Of a DNA stretch of 64,000 nucleotides, positions 42,001 to 51,115 are shown in pieces. The stretch is from an uncultured Gemmatimonadales bacterium (GTDB taxonomy: Bacteria > Gemmatimonadota > Gemmatimonadetes > JACCXV01 > JAHWKZ01). The position numbers were made by a program, and so were the translations under genes. Location of the stretch: NCBI GenBank assembly GCA_947259315.1, contig CAMYLR010000004.1, positions 107,406-171,405 of the forward strand, in the 5' to 3' direction. The notes below the pieces were generated by a model, which saw only the letters and a program-made list of their open reading frames with translations, searched no databases and was not told the origin of the DNA. Position 1 is the first letter of the stretch; every line of letters starts with the position of its first letter.

Positions 42001-44001
42001 TCAGACCGAGGCCGACCGATCCCCTCGCGAGATGCCCTGCATCACGCGCTCGTAGTGCAGCCCCTTGATGGCGAGCTCGAACGCCTTAACGAGGTAAGCG
42101 CCCGGGAAGCGGTGGACACGGCGGTGATGGAGGGCGTGTTCGCGACCCCACCGGTATAGCGACCGCACGTCATCCGCGCTCGGTGACCGGGCCTCGACCT
42201 TCTCCTTCAGCCGCACCACCCATTCGCTGACCTCGTCCAACCTGCGGCTCGGATCCGAGCGAACGATCGCATCGTGCGCGCGGTCGACCAACACCGACAG
42301 CGACTCGACGTCGTTATCGGTCAGCGACGCGTGGGCTCTGTCGCCGAGCGCACGCAAGCGACGATTCATGTCCGAAGTTGCCCGCCGGGCCTCCCGGAAG
42401 TGAGCGAAATCGAGCCGTATCGCTTTCAATAGCAAACCGAAGTATCGCGCGCGCCGGTTGCTCACGATGCCCTGTCGCCAAACCGAGTGGAACGCCGCTT
42501 TGAGGTCGGAACGCCTCACGAATCCGCCACGGAAGATGTGCGGGTCGATGCGCTCCAATAGCAGCGCCGCCCGATGGTACATCTCCCCCGGGCTGAACAG
42601 CTTCTCGAGCATCTGGTAGTACCCGGTCCGCATCTCCTCGCGAGTCATCTTCATCGGGATGAACTGCACCTCATCGTCGGTGTTGTTCCCCGAATACTCG
42701 GCTTCGCGCAACCGCCCCTCGCTGCGCAGCCGTTCGGCCAGCGGCGTGTGCGGGATGGGCGTCAACATTCCGGCCATGGCGGTCGGGATCGCGGCGTCCT
42801 TGGCGAACGACGCGATCGCCTCGCCGGTTTCGATCGTGTCCTCGTCTCCGCCAAAGATGAAACCCGCCATGACTTCGATCCCGGCGCGCTGGATCTTGGC
42901 CACGGTCCGAGCGATGTCGACCTTGACGTTCTGCTTCTTGTTCATCCCCTTGAGCGCGGCCGGATCGGGGTTCTCGATCCCCAGGAACACTTCCCCAAAT
43001 CCGGCCTGCTGCATCAGCGGCAGCAAGTGCGCCAGCTTGGGTGCGCCCAGATCGAGGCTCGCCTGCGTGTAGAACGAGAACGGATAGTCGTGCTCGCGTT
43101 GAAACTCGATCATCTCGCGCAGGATCACTTCGATCGCTTTGGGGTTGCCGACGAAGTTGTCGTCGACGGTAAAGATTCCGCCGCGATACCCGAGGCCGAA
43201 CAAGACCTCCAGCTCCTCGCGCACGGACTCGAGCGTCTTGGGCCGGGTGAACCCACCGTTGAACTGAATGATGTCGCAGAAGTCGCACCGAAAACGGCAC
43301 CCAACGGTCGTCTGCATCATGAGCGCGCGATAATCCCTGATGTCGAGCAGATCCCACCTGGGCGGTGGCGTGTAATCGAGCTCCTTGAAGATCGCCCGAT
43401 CGTTCAGGACCTTGCGCGAACCCGGAGGCTCAGCGGCGATCGCCTCCGGAATGAGCAGCGTGGGTCGGCCGTCCGAATGGTGGCGCCCTTCGGGATGGTG
43501 CAGGATGCGGTTGATCGCGTCGACCCACTGGCCGCCCTCCCCCCACACCAGCACATCGAGACCCCGGTGCAGGATCTCGTCGGATGGGGTTTGCGGCTCA
43601 AGCAAATGATCCCGAAAACTCGACGGGTACGGTCCGCCGATCACCCATGGAGTATCCAGACCCTTGGCCGGCCCATCCATGACCTCGACGAGTGACGGTT
43701 TCTGTACCGACATCGCACTCGTGAAAACCGCATCGGCGCCGTCGATCCGCTCGCGCAGCTCTTCATCTCGCACGCGCTCGACGTTGAGATCGATCAACTC
43801 GAACGTCCAGTTCTCGGGCATCATCGCAGCAAACGTGATCAGACCCAACGGCGGGAAGGCGGCCTTCCGACCGACCATCGGCATGATGTGCCGGTAGCTC
43901 CAGAAGCTGGCCGGGAACTCGGGGGCAACGAGGAGTCCCCTCTTCGGCTCGTTGCATTCGGTTTCGGGCACGCCCGCGATCTGGACCAACGGTTCGCTCA
44001 C
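42001..44001 (-). CDS. B12-binding-domain radical SAM protein with DUF4070 C-terminus
   Basis: A 666-residue radical SAM enzyme. The N-terminal cobalamin-binding-like fold (LLVAPEFPASFWSYRHIMPMVGRKAAFPPLGLITFAAMMP) is followed by the cluster motif TVGCRFRCDFC (CxxxCxxC) at about 232-242. The SAM-site elements FTVDDNFVGN and FLGIENPD and a long DUF4070-type helical C-terminus come next. The layout is that of the HpnP-like class, which includes hopanoid methylases and uncharacterised relatives. Specific assignment to HpnP is not justified. The GTG start overlaps the M61 gene stop, so the two are co-transcribed, an odd pairing. Confidence 0.88.
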   Translation of the reverse strand: MSEPLVQIAGVPETECNEPKRGLLVAPEFPASFWSYRHIMPMVGRKAAFPPLGLITFAAMMPENWTFELIDLNVERVRDEELRERIDGADAVFTSAMSVQKPSLVEVMDGPAKGLDTPWVIGGPYPSSFRDHLLEPQTPSDEILHRGLDVLVWGEGGQWVDAINRILHHPEGRHHSDGRPTLLIPEAIAAEPPGSRKVLNDRAIFKELDYTPPPRWDLLDIRDYRALMMQTTVGCRFRCDFCDIIQFNGGFTRPKTLESVREELEVLFGLGYRGGIFTVDDNFVGNPKAIEVILREMIEFQREHDYPFSFYTQASLDLGAPKLAHLLPLMQQAGFGEVFLGIENPDPAALKGMNKKQNVKVDIARTVAKIQRAGIEVMAGFIFGGDEDTIETGEAIASFAKDAAIPTAMAGMLTPIPHTPLAERLRSEGRLREAEYSGNNTDDEVQFIPMKMTREEMRTGYYQMLEKLFSPGEMYHRAALLLERIDPHIFRGGFVRRSDLKAAFHSVWRQGIVSNRRARYFGLLLKAIRLDFAHFREARRATSDMNRRLRALGDRAHASLTDNDVESLSVLVDRAHDAIVRSDPSRRLDEVSEWVVRLKEKVEARSPSADDVRSLYRWGREHALHHRRVHRFPGAYLVKAFELAIKGLHYERVMQGISRGDRSASV

Positions 44002-45536
44002 TCGTTCTCACTCCAGGCCTGGCGAAGCATCAGCTGGCGCTCGTCGGCGTCGGCTTGAATCTCGAATCTGACGACTTGTCCCCGAGCATCGGTAACCGCG
44101 TCGATCCCCAACGTGCCGAAATACTCACCGATCGGCAGCGGTTCGGCGTGCCGCACGTAACGCTCGAAGAACTCAAAAATCTCGGGATAGGTCATCGCCG
44201 CCACCACGTCGTAGAACCCGCAATCGGGAAACGCCCGACCCTTACCGTAGTACCGCATCAGCTTCTGAAGCAAATCTTGCAGTCCGCTCTCACCGTCGGA
44301 GAGATCGAGCAACAGGATGTCGAGTAGCTCCCCGACCAGCGCCCCCCGCTGGTAGACGTTCGGAAACTGGCGCTGGCCTTCCTCGCTATACGACGTCAGC
44401 GACAGCTGTTCGAGGCTGTAGTCAGCCCGGAACTGGCGATCCGCCTGGATCTTGCCGGCGATCGTTTCGAGGTGCTCTTCGATCGTCGTGAGTCCCGATC
44501 GCAGCTGCATCGCGTGAGCACCCCACTCGGTCACGCCTTCGTACAGCCACAGGTGCGCAGATGGAACGGGCTGCTCAAAGTTAAAGCTCTCGATGATCTC
44601 GCTGTGAATGTTGAGCGGCGTGATAATGTGCAGGAACTCGTGCGCCGCGATGTCGGTGATGAACGCACCCGCTCGTTCCGAGAACGGGATATCCGGCAAC
44701 ACGTACTCGGAGCTGTACGAATGCTCCCACGCCCCGGCGGTTTGACCGGCCCATTCGAAATGAAAGAGGAAGACGTAACGATCGACCGGCAGCTCGCCGA
44801 GAAACTCGCCCGCCGACTTCAACATCTCGCTCATCGACCCGAGTAGCTGTTCGGATCGCACACCGCCGCTCTTCGAGTACGTGTAGATCTCGACCTGCGC
44901 GCCACCGACCTCCGTGCTGGCGAACGTCAACTCGCCGAGTAGGATCGGCGAATCGACCAGATGGTCGTAATCGTCGGCGGCAAAGCCGCCATCGTCCGCG
45001 CGTTCCAACGCCGTTCCGACCTGCCACTCGTCCGGGTACTCCAGATGAACGTGGACGGGCGCGTCCTGGAGTCCGGCCGGAAAACCCACCACCGCGTGCG
45101 GGTTGAAAAGCAAGTGGTTCGACTCGATCGAGGTGCCCGCCATCGGGTAGATCGGATGCTCCTCGACCGGATTGTCCCACGTCTCGGCGATCGAATACTC
45201 GATCGAGCGCACTTGCGAGGGGTCTGCGATGCGCCACTGATTGGTCGCTACGCGTTCCGTCTCTAGCGGCGCCCCATCCGCGTCGAAAGCCTCGAACGAT
45301 CGCACAAAACGGCCCACATCCATCACCTGATAGGTTCCCGGTGCGGTGGACGCGAATTGGTACACATCGTTGTCGGTTCCGAGACCCTCGACCGCTAGAC
45401 GAACGTGGAATAAGTCTTCCGCGGGGTCGCCGAGATCGATGTGGTACTCGAGCGGCGTGGTCTGGCCCAACGCCGGGACGGCGATCGCAAGTAGAACGAG
45501 CGTTGTGGATAGCGCTCCGGCGAGCCTGTTTCTCAT
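43998..45536 (-). CDS. M61 glycyl-aminopeptidase-like exported peptidase
   Basis: A 512-residue secreted zinc peptidase (leader LVLLAIAVPALGQ). An N-terminal beta-sandwich (LEYHIDLGDPAEDLFHVRLAV; FASTAPGTYQVMDVGRFVRSF) precedes the M61 catalytic domain with AAHEFLHIITPLNIHSE (HExxH) and LYEGVTEW, whose Glu is the third ligand. The C-terminal PDZ domain seen in many M61 members is not evident. It is coupled to the downstream radical SAM gene by a four-base overlap. Confidence 0.9.
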   Translation of the reverse strand: MRNRLAGALSTTLVLLAIAVPALGQTTPLEYHIDLGDPAEDLFHVRLAVEGLGTDNDVYQFASTAPGTYQVMDVGRFVRSFEAFDADGAPLETERVATNQWRIADPSQVRSIEYSIAETWDNPVEEHPIYPMAGTSIESNHLLFNPHAVVGFPAGLQDAPVHVHLEYPDEWQVGTALERADDGGFAADDYDHLVDSPILLGELTFASTEVGGAQVEIYTYSKSGGVRSEQLLGSMSEMLKSAGEFLGELPVDRYVFLFHFEWAGQTAGAWEHSYSSEYVLPDIPFSERAGAFITDIAAHEFLHIITPLNIHSEIIESFNFEQPVPSAHLWLYEGVTEWGAHAMQLRSGLTTIEEHLETIAGKIQADRQFRADYSLEQLSLTSYSEEGQRQFPNVYQRGALVGELLDILLLDLSDGESGLQDLLQKLMRYYGKGRAFPDCGFYDVVAAMTYPEIFEFFERYVRHAEPLPIGEYFGTLGIDAVTDARGQVVRFEIQADADERQLMLRQAWSENE

Positions 45537-45560
45537 CTCTTCAACCCTCCTGTACTTACG

Positions 45561-46775
45561 TCATGTCACATGAGAGACTACTTCAATTGGTCGACCGTGG
45601 CGCTTTAGCGCCGGGTGGATCGCCAGCAGGGTCGCGATAAACATGATCGGGGTGATCGCCAGCGCCGACTCGCGGGCGCCGATCGCGTCGCCGAGCACGC
45701 CAGCACCGATGACCGCCACCGATCCCACGGCCCACGCCAGACCCATCACGATACCCGAGTACAGCGCGGCGCGGTCGGGCCGAATCTCCTGCGCGATCAC
45801 GACGATCGGCGGCAGGACCGACATGTTGGCGAAACCTGCAAACGCCATGGCGATGAGCGCTGGCGCGGTGCCGGGAGTAAACCAAAACGCGAGAAAATGG
45901 GTTGGCAACGCGATCAGCGTGAGCCCCGCCAGCAACCAACGGCGATCGATGCGATCGGTCAGGTAACCGCCCGTCAACGAGCCGACGGCTTGTGCGGCCA
46001 GGTACAAAGATAGGGCGTAAGCCCCAGACATCTCAGAACGGCCAGCCTCAGCGTTGGCGATCGGCGCCATCGTCAGGAACACGCGCTGGAAAAAGGCAGC
46101 GATCGCACTCACGCCGAACAGGAGCCCGAGCGGTCCGCGCAACGACCGAGCCAGCCGGCCCACCGTCAACGAGGGGCCGGCGGGGACGAGGTTCTCGCCG
46201 GTCGGAATCGCTGGATACAAGGCGATCGCCAGGATCACGACCGGAATCGCCGCCACCCAAAGCCCGCGGAAACCGAGCCAAGCCACGATCCAGACCGCGA
46301 TCAAGGGACCCACGGCATAACCGACAGTGCCGCCCGACGAGAAGACGGCGTGGCGCATGCCGCTCCCCCGTCCGCCAGTCACGTTCGCGGCGACTGCGAC
46401 CGCCGGCGGGTGAAACGCTGCGCCCCCGAGTCCACCCGCGATCAGCAACAACAGCAACACAGTGAACGTCGGCGCCCAACCGATCATCGACAGGAACACC
46501 CCGCTCACGATTGGACCTGCCACGATCATCAGCCGCCGGCCACGCCGATCGGCGACGTGGCCCAGCACCGGCTGCGCCAGCGACGCGGCGATCGACAGCG
46601 CCATCGTCGCCCCCGCCGCGGCCGCTATCGACATGTCGAGCTTGGCCATGAGGCGCGGCAGGAGCGGGTGGACGAACGCCGTATATGCGTCGTTCGCGCC
46701 GTGGAGAACGGCGATCGCGAGCGCGACCTTCATCGCGCCCATGCGCTTTGTCCCAGGTGGGGTCGGATGCGTCAT
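45561..46775 (-). CDS. MFS transporter (fosmidomycin-resistance-like)
   Basis: A 404-residue 12-helix major facilitator protein. The motif GHVADRRGRRLMIVAGP after helix 2 is the MFS loop 2-3 signature. HGANDAYTAFVHPLLPRLMAKL near the start and GLGGAAFHPPAVAVAANVTG are characteristic of the Fsr-like drug-efflux subgroup. I use the ATG at 46775; the track's TTG is 15 bases upstream, and an ATG further in (MGAMKVALAIAV) is also possible. It ends 24 bases before the M61 start on the same strand. The substrate is unknown. Confidence 0.9.
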   Translation of the reverse strand: MTHPTPPGTKRMGAMKVALAIAVLHGANDAYTAFVHPLLPRLMAKLDMSIAAAAGATMALSIAASLAQPVLGHVADRRGRRLMIVAGPIVSGVFLSMIGWAPTFTVLLLLLIAGGLGGAAFHPPAVAVAANVTGGRGSGMRHAVFSSGGTVGYAVGPLIAVWIVAWLGFRGLWVAAIPVVILAIALYPAIPTGENLVPAGPSLTVGRLARSLRGPLGLLFGVSAIAAFFQRVFLTMAPIANAEAGRSEMSGAYALSLYLAAQAVGSLTGGYLTDRIDRRWLLAGLTLIALPTHFLAFWFTPGTAPALIAMAFAGFANMSVLPPIVVIAQEIRPDRAALYSGIVMGLAWAVGSVAVIGAGVLGDAIGARESALAITPIMFIATLLAIHPALKRHGRPIEVVSHVT

Positions 46776-46875
46776 CTCGTCCCGTCTCAATCGAACGCTG
46801 GAGAAGTCGGCAAGCTATCGTCCACCCGTCAGCCGGTCGACAAGAATCACGCCAGTCTGTTATCGTCCCTATGCG

Positions 46876-47994
46876 ATGGAGTTCTTAGGGTTCGACCTCG
46901 GACAGTTCGACTTTCAAGGCTGGCTCGATACGGCATGGGCGTTCGCCGCCCCGCGACTCGTCGTCTCGGTCGGTCAGCTCCTCCTCGTACTCGTCGTTTG
47001 GCTGGCGGCGCGGTGGATACTGAGGCGGGTTGAGCGCCGCCTGACGTCCCGCACCAAGACCGACGTCGACGACTTGGTGGTGCAGCTCATCCGCCGGTTG
47101 GTCCTGATATCGATCGTCTTCTGGGGCGCATGGCGGTTGGCTGAAATCTGGGAGCTGGGTCACATGTCGCGCACGATCGGCGCGGTCTGGATCGTGATGC
47201 TCTCGCTGCCGATCAGCGCCTTTGTATCGAGCGCACTGCGGGTCATCGAAGAGAAGGTGGCGCCAAAAACCGAGAGTCGCCTCGATGACACCGCGCTGCC
47301 GCTGCTCAACCGGATCGTGCGGGGACTCGTGATCGGCCTCGGTATCCTGATCGCGCTGACGTTTCTCGGCATCAACATCACCCCGATCCTGGCTGGCGCC
47401 GGCGTGATGGGGCTCGGTGTTTCGCTGGCCGCCAAGGACACGCTGTCCAACCTGATCGCCGGGTTGCTGCTGATCGTCGACCGCCCGTTCCAGGTCGGCG
47501 ACCGGATCGAGCTGTGGAACGCGCCGACCGAAACCGGAAGCTGGGGCGACGTGATCGAGATCGGACTCCGGGCGACCAAGATCCGAAACCCCGACAACTT
47601 GATCATCGTGGTGCCAAACAACGAGATCATGCGCCGCGACATCATCAACTACACCGCATCCGGACCGCACATTCGGTTGCGCCTCCCGATCGGGATCGCC
47701 TACAACGCCGATGCGGAGAAGGCCAAAGCGCTAATCATCGAAGTCGCCAAATCGACCGATGGTGTCAAAGCGACTCCCGAGCCGGTCGTAATCACCCGCA
47801 AATTCGGCGAGTCATCGATCGATCTGGAGCTGCGGGTTTGGATCCGCGAGGCGCGTGACCGCCGGGCGATCGGCGATGCGATCGGCGACCAGGTAAAGAC
47901 AAAGTTCGATGAACACGGGATCGAGATCCCGTTCCCGCGGCGCGACATCGTGGTCCGCACCGAAGGCGGCGAGCCTACCCTCCCAACAGAGTAG
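46876..47994 (+). CDS. MscS-family mechanosensitive channel
   Basis: A 372-residue small-conductance mechanosensitive channel. Three to four N-terminal helices precede the pore-lining TM3 and beta domain: GAGVMGLGVSLAAKDTLSNLIAGLLLIVDRPFQVGDRI, then VPNNEIMRRDIINYT. The C-terminal alpha/beta cage is present (GIAYNADAEKAKALI to HGIEIPFPRRDIVV). It protects against hypo-osmotic shock. I use the ATG at 46876 instead of the track's 46462, which runs antisense through the MFS gene. It is divergent from that gene with a 100-base gap. Confidence 0.94.
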   Translation: MEFLGFDLGQFDFQGWLDTAWAFAAPRLVVSVGQLLLVLVVWLAARWILRRVERRLTSRTKTDVDDLVVQLIRRLVLISIVFWGAWRLAEIWELGHMSRTIGAVWIVMLSLPISAFVSSALRVIEEKVAPKTESRLDDTALPLLNRIVRGLVIGLGILIALTFLGINITPILAGAGVMGLGVSLAAKDTLSNLIAGLLLIVDRPFQVGDRIELWNAPTETGSWGDVIEIGLRATKIRNPDNLIIVVPNNEIMRRDIINYTASGPHIRLRLPIGIAYNADAEKAKALIIEVAKSTDGVKATPEPVVITRKFGESSIDLELRVWIREARDRRAIGDAIGDQVKTKFDEHGIEIPFPRRDIVVRTEGGEPTLPTE

Positions 47995-48020
47995 GCCCGC
48001 GTGTGTCCAAACTACGCCAA

Positions 48021-48680
48021 CTAGAGGGGCTGTTTTACCACTCGGATATAGGGAAGCGGCTGCTCCCAACCTTCCGGAAAGCGTGCCTTGGCGTCCTCGT
48101 CCGACACCGCTGGCGAGATGATGACATCACCGCCCATCTCCCAGTTAGCTGGGGTCGCGAGCTGTTGCTCCGCCGTTAGCTGGCACGAATCGACCAACCT
48201 CAGGATCTCGGCAAAGTTGCGACCGGTGCTCATCGGGTACGTGAGGGTCGCCTTGATCTTCTTGTCCGGCCCGATCACGAAAACCGAACGCGCTGTGGCG
48301 TTGTCCATCGGCGTGCGTCCCTCCGACGTGTCGCCCGAGTCGGCCGGCAACATGTCGTACGCCTTGACGACCTTGAGCTCCGGATCGCCGATCAGCGGGT
48401 AGTTGACCGCGTGTCCCTGTGACGCCTCGATGTCCTTCGACCACGCTTCGTGATCGCTGACGCCGTCGATGCTGATGCCGATGATCTTGCAGTTACGCCT
48501 GTCGAACTCGCTCTTGAGGCCGGCGACAGCGCCGAGCTCGGTCGTGCAGACGGGCGTGAAGTCCTTCGGATGCGAGAAGAGGATCGCCCAACTATCGCCG
48601 ATCCACTCATGGAAGTTGATCCTTCCTTCGGTCGTATCGGCCGTGAAGTCGGGCGCCGTGTCGTTGATTCTAAGTGCCAT
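48021..48680 (-). CDS. 1-Cys peroxiredoxin (Prx6 type)
   Basis: A 219-residue peroxide-reducing enzyme. The peroxidatic Cys45 sits in SHPKDFTPVCTTELGA, Arg is in TARSVFVIGPDKKI, and the long C-terminal arm (RFPEGWEQPLPYIRVV) is typical of Prx6. I use the ATG at 48680, preceded by GGAGG. It follows the NHL-propeller gene on the same strand with a 51-base gap. Convergent MscS ends 26 bases away. Confidence 0.94.
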   Translation of the reverse strand: MALRINDTAPDFTADTTEGRINFHEWIGDSWAILFSHPKDFTPVCTTELGAVAGLKSEFDRRNCKIIGISIDGVSDHEAWSKDIEASQGHAVNYPLIGDPELKVVKAYDMLPADSGDTSEGRTPMDNATARSVFVIGPDKKIKATLTYPMSTGRNFAEILRLVDSCQLTAEQQLATPANWEMGGDVIISPAVSDEDAKARFPEGWEQPLPYIRVVKQPL

Positions 48681-48731
48681 ACCGTCCTCCGTTGAAGTCC
48701 CCACAACAGGTCGATTTTACCGCTCGTCGAG

Positions 48732-49682
48732 TCAGTCGCCCAACCCGATGGGCTCCAACTCGACCACTCGTTTGTCGATCTGGTCGACGCGCAGAATCCG
48801 GTGCTGGTTCGTGTCGGCCACGTACACCATGTGCCCGGCCGAGGCCAACCCCATCGGCTCGTCGAGCTCGGCCTCGAACGGCTCCACCGTCTCGACCGCC
48901 CTGGTGTCAGGCTCCAACATCTTGAGCTTGTGGTTGTACGTGTCGGCGATCCACAACCGGTGGACGCCCTGACCCCACGCCAGACCGGCGAACGAGCCCG
49001 CCGCGACCAGGGTCGTCACTTCGGAGCCGGGCTCGAACCCGACCGTTCGCACGCCAGACGACTCGGCGTCGGCAAAGAACAGTCGCTCACCGTCGGTCGC
49101 CAGCGCCATCGGTTGGGCTAGTGCCGCCGTCTCGGATGGACCATCGGTGATAAGCTCGGTCCCCGATCCGGCATGCGGTGCCAACTCGCCCGACTTGAGA
49201 TCGAGCCGCCAGATCTGGTGCGATCCGGCCATGGCGATAAAGAGATCGTAATCCCAGAGCAGCACGTCCCAAGGCGAGCGCAGCGATGTATCGAGCGCAT
49301 TGCCGGGTGCGATCGTGTCACCTGCCAGCTCCCCGGTGCCGGCCATCGTCGCCACCTCATCCGACGCCAGATCGACCATTCGTACGGCGTGGTTCGCCCG
49401 ATCGGCGACGATCAACATGTCGCCCGAAAGCGCCAACCCCTGGGGTTCGTTAAACGCCGCCTCACCGATCGAGCCATCGGCGAACCCGGCTTCTTTGCCA
49501 CCGATCACCTTTTGGACCTCGAACGAATCGCCCACAACGTGCCCGAATACGATGCGATGATTGCCGGTGTCTGAGATCGCCAACCGACCTTCGATGTCGG
49601 CCGCCAAGCTGCCCGGGAACCGGAGTCCGCTCAAGGGTCCTGCTTCCCGGCGCTCGCCTACAGATGTCGCTTCTTGATTCAA
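48732..49682 (-). CDS. NHL-repeat beta-propeller protein (NHLRC2-like)
   Basis: A 316-residue six-bladed propeller with repeated NHL blades: LAISDTGNHRIVFGHV, LIVADRANHAVRMVDL, LWIADTYNHKLKMLEP, VYVADTNQHRILRVDQ. The blade pattern is like the C-terminal part of NHLRC2 proteins, but the thioredoxin-like domain usually in front is absent here. No signal peptide is seen, so it is probably cytoplasmic. The TTG start lies 12 bases downstream of the MerR stop. The adjacent thiol peroxidase gene makes a redox link conceivable but unproven. Confidence 0.82.
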   Translation of the reverse strand: MNQEATSVGERREAGPLSGLRFPGSLAADIEGRLAISDTGNHRIVFGHVVGDSFEVQKVIGGKEAGFADGSIGEAAFNEPQGLALSGDMLIVADRANHAVRMVDLASDEVATMAGTGELAGDTIAPGNALDTSLRSPWDVLLWDYDLFIAMAGSHQIWRLDLKSGELAPHAGSGTELITDGPSETAALAQPMALATDGERLFFADAESSGVRTVGFEPGSEVTTLVAAGSFAGLAWGQGVHRLWIADTYNHKLKMLEPDTRAVETVEPFEAELDEPMGLASAGHMVYVADTNQHRILRVDQIDKRVVELEPIGLGD

Positions 49683-49694
49683 GGCGTGCCTCCT

Positions 49695-50093
49695 TTACTC
49701 GCCGTTGCCCTCGCCCGGCTCGGCGTCGCCACGATGAAACGCATCAACGTAATCGACGAGCTCTCCGAGGTCGCGGGCCAGCGTCTCGAAGGTGTCCTTG
49801 ACACGCGCCTCCTCGAGCTCGACCGACAGCTGACCGCTGCCCTTGCGCATCTCCGCCAACCGCTGGCGCGCCCCTTCGATGGTGTACTTCTTGTCGTAGA
49901 GCAGCTCCTTGACGAGCTGCACCATTTCGATCTCACGCTTGCGGTAGGCGCGGTTGCCGGCACGGTTCTTGACCGGCGCCAACCCCTTGAACTGGGTCTC
50001 CCAGTACCGCAGGACGTGTGGTTTTAGACCGGTGATCTCGCATACCTCGCCGATCGAGTAGTACTCCTTCTTCGCAATCGGGTTTAACGCCAT
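49695..50093 (-). CDS. MerR-family transcriptional regulator
   Basis: A 132-residue DNA-binding protein. The winged-helix domain (YYSIGEVCEITGLKPHVLRYWETQFKGLAPVKNRAGNRAYRKREI) is followed by a short coiled region. There is no cysteine effector site, so it belongs to the simple MlrA/MerR-like group often found next to housekeeping genes. The ATG at 50093 follows GGAGGT by 5 bases. It ends 12 bases before the NHL gene and starts 2 bases after gpsA stops, implying a single transcript. Confidence 0.93.
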   Translation of the reverse strand: MALNPIAKKEYYSIGEVCEITGLKPHVLRYWETQFKGLAPVKNRAGNRAYRKREIEMVQLVKELLYDKKYTIEGARQRLAEMRKGSGQLSVELEEARVKDTFETLARDLGELVDYVDAFHRGDAEPGEGNGE

Positions 50094-50095
50094 GT

Positions 50096-51115
50096 TCACC
50101 TCCGTTCGAACTCGGGCTTCAGCTCCCGAGCCATGAGTTCCTCCAAAACGACTCGTGGGCTCTTGGCTTGGTACAACATCTCGTAGACGTGATTCGCGAT
50201 CGGCATCTGAACCTCGGCGCTCAGAGCCAGATCGTGCACCGACCGCGCGGTGCGCACCCCTTCGGCCACCATCCGCATGTCGGCCAGGATCTCCTCCAGC
50301 GTCTCGCCCCGGCCGAGCCGGACGCCGACGGTTCGGTTGCGTGACAGCTCGCCGGTGCAGGTCAGCACCAGGTCGCCGAGACCGGCCAACCCCATAAACG
50401 TCAGCCGCTCCCCGCCGAACGCCATTCCAAGCCGTGAGATCTCCGCGAGACCGCGCGTGATCAATGCCGCGCGAGCGTTGTGACCGTACTCGAGACCGTC
50501 GGCGATGCCAGTTGCGATGGCGATGATGTTCTTGACCGCTCCACCCAACTCGACACCGACGACGTCACTCGACGTGTAGACCCGGAATCGTGGACCGGCG
50601 AACGGCTCGCGTGCGGTTTCCGCCACCACCGGATCTTCGGCCGCCAGCGTCACCGCGGTCGGGTACCCTCGACACACCTCTTCGGAGAATGACGGACCCG
50701 ACAGGACCGATACGCGTGCGGCGTGTCCCGACCCCAGAACCTCGCTCAACACCTCGGTCATTCGTTTCAGCGTCTCGTTCTCGATCCCCTTCGAAGTCGA
50801 GACGACGATCGCATCGCCGCCGATGTGCGGAGCCGCTACGGTCATGACCTCGCGCACGGCGTGGCTCGGCGTCGCCGACACGACCAACTCGGCGCCGCCA
50901 ACCGCGTGATCGAGATCACTCGTCGGCTCGATGTCGGCGCTCAACTCGTGCTGCGATAAGTACCTCGGGTTGCGACCGGTATCGCGGATCGCGGCCACCA
51001 GATCCGGATCGCGCGCCCAGAGCCGAACGGCGTGACCGTTCCGCGCCAACAGATCCGCCAGCGCCGTTCCCCACGAGCCAGCACCAACCACACCGATCGT
51101 CCGCTGATCGCTCAC
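50096..51115 (-). CDS. gpsA: Glycerol-3-phosphate dehydrogenase [NAD(P)+]
   Basis: Reduces dihydroxyacetone phosphate to sn-glycerol 3-phosphate for phospholipid synthesis. It has 339 residues with the dinucleotide loop VVGAGSWGTALADLLA, VSTSKGIE, and the catalytic/substrate block VELGGAVKNIIAIATGIADGL with GHNARAALITRGLAEI. The GTG start overlaps the plsY stop (GTGA). PlsY uses the product, so the two coupled genes encode consecutive lipid steps. Confidence 0.97.
   Translation of the reverse strand: MSDQRTIGVVGAGSWGTALADLLARNGHAVRLWARDPDLVAAIRDTGRNPRYLSQHELSADIEPTSDLDHAVGGAELVVSATPSHAVREVMTVAAPHIGGDAIVVSTSKGIENETLKRMTEVLSEVLGSGHAARVSVLSGPSFSEEVCRGYPTAVTLAAEDPVVAETAREPFAGPRFRVYTSSDVVGVELGGAVKNIIAIATGIADGLEYGHNARAALITRGLAEISRLGMAFGGERLTFMGLAGLGDLVLTCTGELSRNRTVGVRLGRGETLEEILADMRMVAEGVRTARSVHDLALSAEVQMPIANHVYEMLYQAKSPRVVLEELMARELKPEFERR

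Noticed and set aside
42574-43695. 373-residue plus-strand ORF opposite the radical SAM gene
   Set aside because: Antisense shadow of a clear CxxxCxxC radical SAM protein.
42001-44001. Annotation as hopanoid 2-methylase HpnP
   Set aside because: The layout is similar, but no hopanoid genes are nearby and the family contains many uncharacterised members.
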